A DNA stretch of 37,414 nucleotides from a virus: positions 1 through 37,414 of the IMG/VR virus record IMGVR_UViG_3300033553_000563. One strand, written 5' to 3'. Of this stretch, positions 8,022 to 16,492 are shown piece by piece; the stretch's first letter is position 1; every line of letters begins with the position of its first letter. Under the pieces are notes generated by a model, which saw nothing but the letters and a program-made list of their open reading frames with translations, was not told the DNA's origin and made no database searches. The translations under genes were made by a program, and so were the position numbers.

Positions 8022-8521
8022 TTTAATAGCTGTTTAAATTTTGTTTCAAATTGTTCAATTGCCAATATTGTTGGAGGCAATGGCAATCCACTTGGCCCTG
8101 TTGGCGTAAACACTTTAAACTGTTTTAACGTAGTGGCCAAATCGTTTAAAATTTCCAACAAACTCACCGTTTCATTTTTTACGGACACCTTGCCGTCGGT
8201 GCTGTCAACTATAAATTCAAGGCCGTTTTGTTTGTAGGCCAACTTTTCTATTTCATCAAACTTGATAATTGTCAGGTTGTCTAAATTGCCCGATAAACTA
8301 ATCAGTACCACAGTACTTCCTACTTTTGGCGTTGGCGTTAAATAGTTGGTTTCACCGCCAATGGTTGCTTTCAATTTTACGTCGGACAAGCGCAAACCGC
8401 TTTTAAGTTCCACAGTGCAACTGTCACCTTCCACACTTATCACAATAGCAGTAATGGGCAAATTTGGGTTTACGCCCACAATTTCCTTCAGTCTTTTTTT
8501 AACTTCGGCCAGTTTGTCCAT
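8018..8521 (-). CDS. Baseplate assembly protein V / tail spike-like (gp45 position)
   Basis: 167 aa. After an N-terminal helix the sequence becomes beta-rich: ITAIVISVEGDSCTVELKSG and KVGSTVVLISLSGNLDNLTI resemble the OB-fold of gpV/gp45 central spikes, followed by a short beta-helical stretch (LEFIVDSTDGKVSVKNETVS). It starts where the hub gene stops, matching the Mu P-to-gp45 order. No metal-binding HxH tip is visible, so the tip may come from another protein. Confidence 0.65.
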   Translation of the reverse strand: MDKLAEVKKRLKEIVGVNPNLPITAIVISVEGDSCTVELKSGLRLSDVKLKATIGGETNYLTPTPKVGSTVVLISLSGNLDNLTIIKFDEIEKLAYKQNGLEFIVDSTDGKVSVKNETVSLLEILNDLATTLKQFKVFTPTGPSGLPLPPTILAIEQFETKFKQLLK

Positions 8522-9492
8522 TAGCTTAATTTTATGCTTGGTGTTATCGTTCTTTTTCCTCCTGAAGCACTTAAATTGGTGGTAACACTTGCCACGTAAT
8601 ACATTGCGGTTCTTTCCGGATAATCTTCATCTTTTATGCGTGCCGAATAATTTGGCTTTACCATGGGCACAAGCCAGGCATCAAAACTGCCTTCATAACC
8701 TGCAGCACTCTTTTTAATCAATTCAGCATCCGCAATCTTTTGCATAGAAGCCTCGTCCATTGCGCCAACTTTTCGCGTTACTTTATCGCCGCCTGTGGTT
8801 CCTGCAGTAACTTTGTGAACGTTGCCTTTTATGTCGGTGCTTTCAATAGTGACTTCAACTTTAGCATCTAACTTATTGTTAAATTCTAAACTTGAAGCTT
8901 CAATGTTTTTTTGCATCGAATAATAAACTTCGCCTCCTTTGGTCACATAAGGTGGATGGATATGCAGGATTTCATTTTCAATATCAAAGTAGATGTCGGC
9001 CGTTGTTTCACTTTGTAGCTTCGACAACACATCGAAACCTGTTGCTTGGTGAATGGTGAACTTTTCGTAATTTATCTCATAATCACAATCCAATTTATAA
9101 GACGGATCTATCTGATCAATGACATATTGTGCAATTTTAGTGAGCGATGTCGGTTTCATTTCCACATCTTTCACATCAACGCGAAAAAGAAATAAATCAT
9201 CTTCGCACTCAATTTTTATGGAATGATCATTGGTTGTTATATTTTTAATGAAACCTTTAAATTCCGTCTCTAAATTACCGTCGTAACCCATTTTAATGAT
9301 AACACTCGTGCCTCTTCCTATATTTTTTAACTGCTCTACTAAAGGCGCGTTTTTATCACTTTCAGGCAATATAATTGTAGCAACATCTGCCAAATTCTCA
9401 ACAGAAGAAATCACCTCGCATTCTGCCAATAAAGCCAGATACATTAGTTTTCCTTCTTTTTCAAATTCTATGCTCCAATCGAGGTTATACAT
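8521..9492 (-). CDS. Baseplate hub / late-control-D-like protein (Mu gp44-like)
   Basis: About 323 aa from the ATG at 9492. Beta-rich sequence with a GFIKNITTNDHSIKIECEDD block followed by ADIYFDIENEILHIHPPYVT is like phage hub (gp27/gp44/late control D) proteins, and the TAGTTGGDKVTRKVGAMDEA to AMYYVASVTTNLSASGGKRT region fits their C-terminal half. An upstream in-frame GTG at 9519 lies inside a terminator hairpin, so I prefer 9492. The next gene is the spike. Confidence 0.7.
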   Translation of the reverse strand: MYNLDWSIEFEKEGKLMYLALLAECEVISSVENLADVATIILPESDKNAPLVEQLKNIGRGTSVIIKMGYDGNLETEFKGFIKNITTNDHSIKIECEDDLFLFRVDVKDVEMKPTSLTKIAQYVIDQIDPSYKLDCDYEINYEKFTIHQATGFDVLSKLQSETTADIYFDIENEILHIHPPYVTKGGEVYYSMQKNIEASSLEFNNKLDAKVEVTIESTDIKGNVHKVTAGTTGGDKVTRKVGAMDEASMQKIADAELIKKSAAGYEGSFDAWLVPMVKPNYSARIKDEDYPERTAMYYVASVTTNLSASGGKRTITPSIKLS

Positions 9493-9506
9493 TTGTTTTT
9501 TGTTTA

Positions 9507-9536
9507 AAAAACTGCCCACCTTAGCAGGCAGTTTTT
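9507..9536 (-). terminator. Hairpin terminator between the secreted-protein gene and the hub gene
   Basis: AAAAACTGCC (9507-9516) pairs perfectly with GGCAGTTTTT (9527-9536) around a 10-nt loop, with a T run on the minus strand. It ends 15 bases before the hub ATG, so leftward transcripts from the tail genes would be attenuated before the baseplate block. Confidence 0.75.
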
Positions 9537-9563
9537 ATATAGTTTAATTCCTTCTTTTATAGT

Positions 9564-9992
9564 TTATACATTGCCAATGCTATAATTTAAACCATCTCTG
9601 GCGCATCGGTAATTAAATTGAGTGACAGTTTTAATAAAATTCCCTTTATCGGGTAAGTAGTTATTAAACGCCTGTAAGTTTAGCTTCGAATTATGAATCG
9701 TTAGTGCCGTGTTGAGTCCTGGTCTAATCTCGATGGTGTAATTAGATGTAACATAAGACTGCATTGGTTTGGGCACATAAGCGTAAACCCCTTCGCGCAT
9801 TTGATGCTCGCGACACACTTGAAATTCATCATTCATTGTAAAATTTACCACACTTACCAAATCGGTTGACTGTGTAAAACAGACACTGGATTCAGCTTTT
9901 GAATTTGGGACTAGGTCGGGTGTAGTGTTCCCGAATCCTACCAAGCCTATCATACAGATAAACAAGGTTAAAATCCACGCTTTCGCTTTCAT
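9564..9992 (-). CDS. Secreted/periplasmic hypothetical protein inserted in the tail operon (possible moron)
   Basis: 142 aa from the ATG at 9992 (a TTG at 10004 is less likely). The N-terminus KAKAWILTLFICMIGLVGFG is a signal peptide with probable cleavage near GFG-NTTP. The mature part has two Cys (CFTQ, CREH), then NYRCARDG near the C-terminus, suggesting disulphides in the periplasm. I do not recognise a family. An exported protein between DUF6046 and the hub is out of place for a virion gene, and a terminator follows it directly. It may be a lysogenic-conversion or superinfection-exclusion gene, or may help lysis. Confidence 0.7.
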   Translation of the reverse strand: MKAKAWILTLFICMIGLVGFGNTTPDLVPNSKAESSVCFTQSTDLVSVVNFTMNDEFQVCREHQMREGVYAYVPKPMQSYVTSNYTIEIRPGLNTALTIHNSKLNLQAFNNYLPDKGNFIKTVTQFNYRCARDGLNYSIGNV

Positions 9993-10006
9993 ATTATTTT
10001 TCAATT

Positions 10007-10663
10007 TTATTTATCTTCTGTCAATAATTTATAATCAAAATCACTATATGCCTTAATCTCATAAGCCTGTACATTTTCGCCTTTTGTAAATGGGAAACTA
10101 AAATCTTCAATCACTATTTTTTCTATTCCCAACAATTGTAAAGGCTCGCAATAAACTCTCAGTTCCTTTTTTGCGGTCATAAAGCTTTTAAGTTTTTCAA
10201 AGTCTTCCTTTGGATAACAATCGGAGACAGAACCGGTCAGGATAGAACCAATCAACACCCCTGTAATGGTAATTTCCCAATCGGCCTGGTTCCAACGTTC
10301 TTTTATGGATCCAACAAAAGTTGAATTAATTGACGTTTTTGCAACATTCCTTTTTACGATGTTGTTTTTCCCTGTAATTGAAATCATTGGTTCGTAAGGC
10401 AACATATATTTTATGCCATCATCACCAACAAAATAGAAAGGAAAAAACTGCGCTTCTGCAGACAATGGCAAATCGGCCATCCGTAGATTTTCTTCAACCC
10501 TTGCATTTACATTCGCAATTTCAACGGTGTTTTTTAAGGGCAAAAACGGAATAGGTGGCAATACGTGTTTCATCAGTTCATTTTGAACTACCGTAAAGCG
10601 TGGTATGGATATTTTGGATCCAACCAGTGAAGCGAATAATATGTCGGTGTTATCGTATGCCAT
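10007..10663 (-). CDS. DUF6046-family tail protein
   Basis: 218 aa. The C-terminal half (WEITITGVLIG..., then the YCEPLQLLGIEKIVIEDFSF stretch and a PFTKGENVQAYEIKAYSD run) matches the pattern I recall for DUF6046 proteins of Bacteroidota phages. It lies between tape measure and hub, the Mu gp43 (N) position, so it probably belongs to the tail tip or baseplate hub and joins the tape measure to the hub. The start abuts the tape-measure stop at 10663. Confidence 0.65.
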   Translation of the reverse strand: MAYDNTDILFASLVGSKISIPRFTVVQNELMKHVLPPIPFLPLKNTVEIANVNARVEENLRMADLPLSAEAQFFPFYFVGDDGIKYMLPYEPMISITGKNNIVKRNVAKTSINSTFVGSIKERWNQADWEITITGVLIGSILTGSVSDCYPKEDFEKLKSFMTAKKELRVYCEPLQLLGIEKIVIEDFSFPFTKGENVQAYEIKAYSDFDYKLLTEDK

Positions 10664-12678
10664 TAATTTCCTGCGGTTGTAGCCATCGCCAAAGTGCGTA
10701 ACAAGGCATCTGTTGCCTGATCTTGCATTTGTTTAGAGCTGTCTTTAAAATCATTTGCCTTAATATTCAATACGCCAATTAATTCCTTTAAATTAATGGT
10801 GACGTATGTATGTTTTGTGCCACCGGTTGCAATGGCATTATTTGTTTTGGTTCCTGCGCCGCCTCCTGCTCCTTCAGTTCCTCCGCCTCCGGTTCCCACT
10901 CCTGGAATGCCAGGCGTTTTAATTCCTTCACCCGAAAGTTTTACTTCAGCATCTGTTTTCCAACTTAAAGAACCTCCTGCTTTTGCAAAGGCTTCTTTGG
11001 CTTTTAAAGCAGTATCACCCACTTTTTTAGCCTGGTCAACAATGGCCTTTTTACGCGCTTCAGTTTGCGCATCTATTTTGGCGATCATTGCTTGGTTCTC
11101 CGAGCTGTCACCAATGCCAACCGCTTCTTTAAATTCGTAGTACCCTTTTTTGATTTTGTCCAGGGCAATTAACAATACGTTTACCACTGTGGTAAACTCT
11201 AACTTTATGGTTTCGCCAAATAACTGAAACAGCAGTTTACCGCCTTCAACCGTATATTTCCAAGCTTGGCCCCAGCCTTCTGTTTTGGATATGACCCAAA
11301 CAATGGCCGCGCCCAATGCAATGATTACTGCAGGGATTAAAAAGATGGGAGACATTGCCACGTTTAACGCCCATTGTATGCCTGTCCAAACTGCCGTGGC
11401 TCCGGAAACAATGTTTGTCCATAAAACTTGCAATTTTGTGGCGCTGGTTACAAAGCCAATCACTTTTCCAAAACCGCCAAACAATGGTAATAAGTTTGAA
11501 ATGTCAAAGGCCATACCGCCCAAAACGGATGCGTAACCCATAACGCCATTAGTAGCATTGAAAAGGGTAATTTTAAAATCTTCTAGCCGCGCTTTTAAAC
11601 GTGCGTTTCTTTCTGCAGGTGCTTCCATTACAATAGCCGCCTGTTCGTAAGCGGTATTAGTTCCTACAATGGCCTTTGCCAAACGCTCTTGTTCATCTAT
11701 GCCTGCAACCAAGGCAATGGCCGCATTGTTGTTTTCTTTTCCAAATAGTTTTGTTACCAAGGCGCTGTCGTGCATAATGGCGCGCAATGGTTTCAACCTG
11801 TCGGTTAACGACAAACTTTTATCGCCTAAAACATTAATATTAACACCTGCAGCTTGCAATTCTTGAAGCACGTCTTTTGGTAAAAAACGGCCTTGTGATA
11901 AGGTTGCCAAGGTATTTCTTAAAGCCACACCGCCTTCAGCTCCTTTCTTTCCGGCTTTGTCTAAAACCTGAATTGCAGCGGCGTGTTGTTCAAATTCTAT
12001 CTTGGCTGCTTTTGCTGCCATACCGCTTTGCTCTAATGCCGCTTTTTGTTGTGGCAATTCCGCCGATCCTTCTTTTGCTGCCGCTGCCATAATGTTCATC
12101 ATTCGCGCCATTTCTGCGGATGCTTTTATGGGATCAGCTGTAGATACTTGGTATTGATTCATAGCTGTAGTCAACACTTCTGTTGCCGCCGCCGTATCGC
12201 CACCCATTGTTTTGGAAAGTATGTTTACATCTTTGCCCATTGCCTGCAAAGCTTTTGGAGCTTTGGCTAGTTCCGGCGTTAATTGTGATAAAATAAGTTT
12301 GTAGCTTTCAACTCCTGCAGCTGCGTCACCGCCAAAAGTTTTGGCACTTTGGCGCGCATAGCCTTCAATTTCTTTTAGCTTTTCTCCGGTAACGTCTGTA
12401 ATTGCCGATAAGTCGGCCAATGAAGAACTTAGTTTTAGTCCTGGCGCATTTAAGGAATCCAATCCTGTCGCAACAGATTGTACGTTTTGGATAAAAGAAG
12501 AAAGTCTTATGGTTGAAAGTTTGGAATTAATTTTGTCCATTGCTTTGGAAAAATTATTACCAAGTGTGCCAACGTGTGTGTTGACTTTGTTTACGCCCTC
12601 GTCAAGTTTATTGATGCCGGCAGTAACTTTGTCGGCATTTGACGTGAATTTCAGTATGTAATTTAGCGTTGAATCCAT
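10663..12678 (-). CDS. Tail tape measure protein (TP901 core)
   Basis: 671 aa. An N-terminal helical region (KFTSNADKVTAGINKLDEGV) is followed by the TP901 core: SAKTFGGDAAAGVESYKLIL, ILSKTMGGDTAAATEVLTTA and NQYQVSTADPIKASAEMARM. Hydrophobic segments follow near the middle (GGFGKVIGFVTSA; SPIFLIPAVIIALGAAIVWV) and a Gly-rich linker (GVGTGGGGTEGAGGGAG) precedes the C-terminal helix. It sets tail length and may assist DNA passage through the membrane. It comes directly after the frameshifting chaperone gene pair, the standard order. The length suggests a moderately short tail. Confidence 0.85.
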   Translation of the reverse strand: MDSTLNYILKFTSNADKVTAGINKLDEGVNKVNTHVGTLGNNFSKAMDKINSKLSTIRLSSFIQNVQSVATGLDSLNAPGLKLSSSLADLSAITDVTGEKLKEIEGYARQSAKTFGGDAAAGVESYKLILSQLTPELAKAPKALQAMGKDVNILSKTMGGDTAAATEVLTTAMNQYQVSTADPIKASAEMARMMNIMAAAAKEGSAELPQQKAALEQSGMAAKAAKIEFEQHAAAIQVLDKAGKKGAEGGVALRNTLATLSQGRFLPKDVLQELQAAGVNINVLGDKSLSLTDRLKPLRAIMHDSALVTKLFGKENNNAAIALVAGIDEQERLAKAIVGTNTAYEQAAIVMEAPAERNARLKARLEDFKITLFNATNGVMGYASVLGGMAFDISNLLPLFGGFGKVIGFVTSATKLQVLWTNIVSGATAVWTGIQWALNVAMSPIFLIPAVIIALGAAIVWVISKTEGWGQAWKYTVEGGKLLFQLFGETIKLEFTTVVNVLLIALDKIKKGYYEFKEAVGIGDSSENQAMIAKIDAQTEARKKAIVDQAKKVGDTALKAKEAFAKAGGSLSWKTDAEVKLSGEGIKTPGIPGVGTGGGGTEGAGGGAGTKTNNAIATGGTKHTYVTINLKELIGVLNIKANDFKDSSKQMQDQATDALLRTLAMATTAGN

Positions 12679-12721
12679 CTGAGGGTGTTAGTTGTTTTGG
12701 TTTGATAAAGCGAAAAAGGAA

Positions 12722-12901
12722 TTACCCTTTTTCGCTATTTCTTATGTATTCTAATTCTTTGTAGCGGAGAACCCAATCTTCATCACTTAGGCTGTCAGGA
12801 TCGGGTATGTGGAAATAGTAACGCATTTGTGCGTTTGCAATCCGCATCCAATCTGTAGGTTCAACTGCTGCAACCTCTAAAGCTTTTCCAAAGTAGTCTC
12901 T
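12722..12901 (-). CDS. Frameshift extension of the tail assembly chaperone (GT-like part)
   Basis: This 59-aa frame has no start codon at its upstream edge but continues the 0-frame chaperone after a -1 slip at T TTA AAA (12907 to 12901). After the shift it reads RDYFGKALEVAAVEPTDWMR, then IANAQMRYYFHIPDPD and DWVLRYKELEYIRNSEKG, ending TAA at 12722-12724, 43 nt before the tape-measure gene. The fused product would be about 150 aa. Tail chaperone pairs made by -1 frameshift just before the tape measure are known from lambda G/GT and Mu; the function here, holding the tape measure during tube assembly, follows from that. Confidence 0.82.
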   Translation of the reverse strand, partial: RDYFGKALEVAAVEPTDWMRIANAQMRYYFHIPDPDSLSDEDWVLRYKELEYIRNSEKG

Positions 12902-13173
12902 TTTAAATCTATGATTTTAGCCAGATCTCCGGATACACTCATAAACAAAGAGTCGTTTGTTTGGATCTCTTCATCGCCATCAAGCCAGCACGTTTTCAAC
13001 AAATATTCATTGAATTTCATTGCATCATTTTTGCCAACTTGTGCGGCATAACTCATTTCTTTACGATTCGGACTTCTTAAAAAAGCCGTTTTATCTTCAA
13101 CTGAAATTTTAAAAACACTTTCGTGTTGCTTTTTCCAAGCTTCAATTTGTTCCGGGGTGATTTCTTTACTCAT
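12877..13173 (-). CDS. Tail assembly chaperone (G-like, Mu gp41 position)
   Basis: 98 aa. Charged helical start (EQIEAWKKQHESVFKISVED) and the DEEIQTNDSLFMSVSGDLAK stretch fit the tail-chaperone family found between tube and tape measure. The 0-frame product ends KETTLEKL, stop at 12877. Before that stop lies a slippery T TTA AAA heptamer. The start abuts the tube stop at 13173. The short product should be the abundant form and the frameshifted one the minor form. Confidence 0.78.
   Translation of the reverse strand: MSKEITPEQIEAWKKQHESVFKISVEDKTAFLRSPNRKEMSYAAQVGKNDAMKFNEYLLKTCWLDGDEEIQTNDSLFMSVSGDLAKIIDLKETTLEKL
12901..12907 (-). other. Programmed -1 frameshift slippery site T TTA AAA (tail chaperone)
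   Basis: In the 0 frame the codons are GAT TTA AAA GAG, giving a canonical X XXY YYZ heptamer. The -1 frame stays open for 59 codons with credible protein; the 0 frame stops eight codons later. Confidence 0.85.
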
Positions 13174-13583
13174 TACGCTTGGTTTTTAATATTAATACAA
13201 ATAAATGGCAAGGGTATTTCTTGAAACTTGTCGCCTTGTTTAATGTCTTTTCCTGCTTCCAAAAATCGGATACCAACACATCTGTCAGTAACTAAAGCAT
13301 CACCTGCAGATGGATTTCCATAAGCGAACAAACCGTCTAAAACAAGTCCTAAAACAGAACCCTTCCCTGCTTTTACCAAAGCTTCGTACTCGCTTTGCAA
13401 CACCTTAATTTCTCCTTTGAAGCCAATATTTCCGCTTTGAACACCTACAGGATATCTCCCTTTAGCGTATAATAGTTCTCGCTCGATATTCTCTTTATAG
13501 CTTACAGCGCGAATGCCTGTAATGTCTCGGCCACCTAAGATTAGTGTTAAGTCGGCCCACTCGTATTGTCTTGAATCAAACAT
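13173..13583 (-). CDS. Tail tube protein
   Basis: 136 aa. FDSRQYEWADLTLILGGRDI, then GIRAVSYKENIERE and RYPVGVQSGNIGFKGEIKVL, has the pattern of contractile-phage tube subunits (a strand with a GRD-x-x-G turn and the RYPVG...G segment). It starts 5 nt after the sheath gene, the usual sheath-tube order (Mu L-M). The product forms the inner tube through which DNA passes. Confidence 0.78.
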   Translation of the reverse strand: MFDSRQYEWADLTLILGGRDITGIRAVSYKENIERELLYAKGRYPVGVQSGNIGFKGEIKVLQSEYEALVKAGKGSVLGLVLDGLFAYGNPSAGDALVTDRCVGIRFLEAGKDIKQGDKFQEIPLPFICINIKNQA

Positions 13584-13587
13584 TTAT

Positions 13588-14814
13588 TTAGTTGTTTAGC
13601 GTTACGTCATAGCCCAATAAGATGTCGAACCAACGTGCATAGCCTCTTGGTCTAACTTTTAGGCTTAATTCTATTCTATTGGTGGTAGATACGTCCATTG
13701 TGGTATTGAAAGTAGCTTTCACCCCTAAGTCGTCTTTATCTGTTGAACTTGCGCTCAACTCACCTTTAGCGGTCATTTGTTGAGAGATTTCTCTTTCAAT
13801 ATTTCCTTCCACAGTTTTCGCAAAAAATGGAGAGATCGTACCGTCATTGTTCAAATCAAAATCGGCTAAAATTTCATTGCTGGCAATGTTGTGTGCCAAA
13901 CGGAAAGCTTTGTCAATTACACGTCTGCGTGAGATGTAATGATAATCGTCTATCATTGCAGTCGCTAAAGGATCATCAGAAATGTAATAGCCTGCTTTGC
14001 GAACGTGTGTTCTAAAAGTCACAAAACCTTTGTCGTGCAAAGCAGCAACGTCATAACTTTCAACCGGTGTATCTAAAATAAAAGCGGTCAATGTTGCCAA
14101 AGCGCCTGCTTTTACCTTTCCGGCATTTTCGTGAACTTGGCTTTTTGCCAAACGGCCAGCCAACACAGCAACGGCAGAACCAATACTGGCAGTTACGCCT
14201 GTTCTGGTTTCGGTATCACCCACAAACACAGCAACGCGATTGTTGGCTTCCAACAATAAGTCCGGCAAGTCATTGGCAACGCCTGTAAAACCGTAAGCTT
14301 CTAACATTACAAATACCGGAGCAAAATTTGCTGCAGTATAATTCACCGCCAATAATTGCGCTTTTTGTTTTGCCAAAATCACATCGGCATCCATTGCAGT
14401 TTCAACAGTCAATACATAAGCACCATTAGGTGAAAATGCAGTGAACAAAGCGGTAATTTCACCGTTTGAAGCATCAAGCATTGTTTCAACAGGCGCTATG
14501 CCTGTAACAACATCTGCAGTAAACCAATCACTTACTTTTGTTGTTTTTGCAAAACCCATGATCCAAAGTTTTGTGCCCTCGCCTGCTTCTTCAAAAAACT
14601 CTTTTAAGGCTTTGTAAAGACGGTAATTGTCAACGTCTGGTAAAATACCCAACGCAGCCACATCTGCCATACCTTTTACGGTATAAGGCGTACCTAGCGC
14701 GAATTTGCCTGCAACTGCAACTGCAGAAGCAAGAAGTCCGAAAACACCATCGGCTGTAGCAACTACAGTTCCAATGTTTCCGTTGTCAAATTTTATGTCT
14801 ATTCCTGGTAACAT
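13588..14814 (-). CDS. Tail sheath protein (DUF2586 type)
   Basis: 408 aa. MLPGIDIKFDNGNIGTVVAT followed by a GVFGLLASAV stretch and GKFALGTPYTVKGMADVAAL is the N-terminal pattern of DUF2586 sheath proteins of Bacteroidota phages. The C-terminus (EIS-Q-MTAKGELSASSTD, then VRPRGYARWFDILLGYDVTL) resembles the sheath C-terminal handshake domain. It polymerises around the tube and contracts during infection. It lies between the small Ala-rich protein and the tube gene. Confidence 0.8.
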   Translation of the reverse strand: MLPGIDIKFDNGNIGTVVATADGVFGLLASAVAVAGKFALGTPYTVKGMADVAALGILPDVDNYRLYKALKEFFEEAGEGTKLWIMGFAKTTKVSDWFTADVVTGIAPVETMLDASNGEITALFTAFSPNGAYVLTVETAMDADVILAKQKAQLLAVNYTAANFAPVFVMLEAYGFTGVANDLPDLLLEANNRVAVFVGDTETRTGVTASIGSAVAVLAGRLAKSQVHENAGKVKAGALATLTAFILDTPVESYDVAALHDKGFVTFRTHVRKAGYYISDDPLATAMIDDYHYISRRRVIDKAFRLAHNIASNEILADFDLNNDGTISPFFAKTVEGNIEREISQQMTAKGELSASSTDKDDLGVKATFNTTMDVSTTNRIELSLKVRPRGYARWFDILLGYDVTLNN

Positions 14815-14816
14815 AA

Positions 14817-15203
14817 TTATTCAGGTGCGTTTTCTAATTTTTCAATTGCAGCCTGTGAAGCTTTGATTGCTTCAATTTTTGCTGCTGCAGCTTTCAATAC
14901 TGATTTTGCAGTAACGCCTTCAATGGCAGCTTCAACCGCTTCCACAGTTTCCATTGCTTCAATAGCTTCAACTTTTTGTTTCGCTTCCTGCATTGGGTTT
15001 GATTTTGCAGACGCAGTTGCTGGTTTATCAGCTGATTTTTCAGCTGCAGCTGAAGAAGTTTTTTTCACTTCTTTAACTGTTTTATCTTCTAAAGAGCGTG
15101 CATGATTGTTAGCATCATGCGCGTGAAAGAACGGCGTTCCGTCAGAAGTTTCGTGATAACTTTTTAAGTTTGGGTGTAGTTCAAATACGGTTTTTGTTTT
15201 CAT
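14817..15203 (-). CDS. Ala/Glu-rich small protein preceding the sheath
   Basis: 128 aa. The N-terminal 45 residues (FELHPNLKSYHETSDGTPFF, then HAHDANNHAR) form a compact His-rich motif that I recall from short proteins next to tails in Bacteroidota phages. The rest is a low-complexity Ala/Glu/Lys helical tail (EAIEAMETVEAVEAAIEGVT). It ends 2 nt before the sheath start. A metal-binding or virion-decorating role is possible but unsupported. Confidence 0.6.
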   Translation of the reverse strand: MKTKTVFELHPNLKSYHETSDGTPFFHAHDANNHARSLEDKTVKEVKKTSSAAAEKSADKPATASAKSNPMQEAKQKVEAIEAMETVEAVEAAIEGVTAKSVLKAAAAKIEAIKASQAAIEKLENAPE

Positions 15204-15225
15204 TATATTTCAATTTAAATTATGT

Positions 15226-15717
15226 TTAAATGATGTTGAATGTTTTGATTAAAAAGCCTGCGACCAAGCCGAATGATAAAATCATAATAGAAAAAAGTAA
15301 AAACGACACAAAGGGAACTCCGTTCTGTTTTATGACTTCCTTCATATCTTTTACATACTTGTCTGAAAATTCTTTGCGCACCTCATTTCTCATTTGGGCG
15401 CGTATTGCAAGGCTGTCACAATCGCAATTCGCAATCACTTCATTGTCTTTTATCTCAACTGTTACTTTTGCCTTTCCGTTATTGTTGCTAAATAACTTAG
15501 GTTTCAATACGTTATCGTTGATGTTGACATTTGTAAATTCACTCAACGGAACGCTTAGGGTTGTGCTTACTTTAGGCACGTAAATAGTGGTGTCCTTGTA
15601 GGTAACCACCAATTCTTTATTGGTTACTGTTGTAACTTCCTTTTCGTGAACAGCCTTTTTTGACTTACACGAGAATATTAAAAAGCTGAGTAACAGTAAT
15701 AAGATTATTTTTTTCAT
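15226..15717 (-). CDS. Putative unimolecular spanin (lipoprotein with C-terminal membrane helix)
   Basis: 163 aa. A lipoprotein signal (MKKIILLLLLSFLIFSC; lipobox Cys17) would anchor the N-terminus in the outer membrane, and a single C-terminal helix (VSFLLFSIMILSFGLVAGFL) would anchor the other end in the inner membrane, with a beta-rich periplasmic linker between. This is the topology of u-spanins such as T1 gp11, which fuse the two membranes in the last lysis step. It overlaps the amidase gene by 4 nt. The assignment rests on topology and context. Confidence 0.7.
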   Translation of the reverse strand: MKKIILLLLLSFLIFSCKSKKAVHEKEVTTVTNKELVVTYKDTTIYVPKVSTTLSVPLSEFTNVNINDNVLKPKLFSNNNGKAKVTVEIKDNEVIANCDCDSLAIRAQMRNEVRKEFSDKYVKDMKEVIKQNGVPFVSFLLFSIMILSFGLVAGFLIKTFNII

Positions 15718-16202
15718 GTCGTTTTTGGTTGTAAATATTGATACTCAGTAATTGCGTTAAAACTTGGACACTCTTTAATTCGCTCCCAACTTTCAATTAC
15801 GCCGTTGGCATTTTTATCGGGTGATAAATCCCGATGTCCTAAAATTTTAACTTTGGAAACATCACCGCCATTATTAGTGATCCACACTAAAGCTTCAATG
15901 ATGCAAGTGACAAGCATTGCTTTTTGCTGCATTGTCCTGGTGTCTTCGGCAATTTTGTAATTGTCTTTTTTGATGCCGCCTCGGTAACAAATATGTATGG
16001 CCTTATCATTATACCCTTTCACCCCATTTACCACGGTTTCAAAAGGATATAATTCCGTTATCTTTCCGTCGAAATCCACAAATCTATGATAGCCGCCAAT
16101 TGCCCATTTTAAAACATTGACCCAATACTTTATTATGGAATTTAAATCCCCATAACCGGCGGAACAATGGATGACAATGTATTTAACTGCGGATGCTTTC
16201 AT
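15714..16202 (-). CDS. Endolysin: N-acetylmuramoyl-L-alanine amidase (Amidase_2)
   Basis: 162 aa. Zinc ligands of the amidase_2/T7-lysozyme fold are visible: His12 in YIVIHCSAG, His123 in LGHRDLSPD and Cys145 in IKECPSF. The DLSPDKNANGVI stretch is typical of Bacteroidota amidases. There is no signal peptide, so it should need a holin to reach the wall. It cleaves the bond between muramic acid and L-Ala of peptidoglycan. It lies between a small membrane protein and the spanin candidate, with start/stop overlap on both sides. Confidence 0.88.
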   Translation of the reverse strand: MKASAVKYIVIHCSAGYGDLNSIIKYWVNVLKWAIGGYHRFVDFDGKITELYPFETVVNGVKGYNDKAIHICYRGGIKKDNYKIAEDTRTMQQKAMLVTCIIEALVWITNNGGDVSKVKILGHRDLSPDKNANGVIESWERIKECPSFNAITEYQYLQPKTT

Positions 16203-16492
16203 TATTCGGATTTACCGTTTAATTGTTTAAATTTTTGTAACTGATCTACCAATTCTCTGTTGATCTCCATCAGCTTGCGGTGACGCTCTTCAGAGAGCAT
16301 TAATTCGGAAATTGCTTTATCCAGGCGTTTGGACATATCGTCCAACAAATCTTGGTAATACTTTGCCGATTTAATTTCATTGTCGAGCTTCATTGACTGC
16401 AGCTCCTGACTGTTTTTTTTCCGGGCAAATAACCAAGTGATTAGTGCTGTGAAAAATGTAAGTAATGCCGGTATAACTAACTGATCAAACAT
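16202..16492 (-). CDS. Small membrane protein of the lysis cassette (holin candidate)
   Basis: 96 aa. One N-terminal membrane helix (LVIPALLTFFTALITWLFAR) is followed by a long charged coiled coil rich in Glu, Lys and Leu. It starts the lysis cassette. A single-helix holin with a cytoplasmic coil fits the position; an inner-membrane spanin-like part is less likely because a full u-spanin is present. Its stop codon shares base 16202 with the amidase start. Confidence 0.6.
   Translation of the reverse strand: MFDQLVIPALLTFFTALITWLFARKKNSQELQSMKLDNEIKSAKYYQDLLDDMSKRLDKAISELMLSEERHRKLMEINRELVDQLQKFKQLNGKSE

Noticed and set aside
10796-11140. 114-aa rightward frame within the tape measure gene
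   Set aside because: It is the reverse strand of Ala/Gly/Lys-rich coding sequence, with no independent signal.
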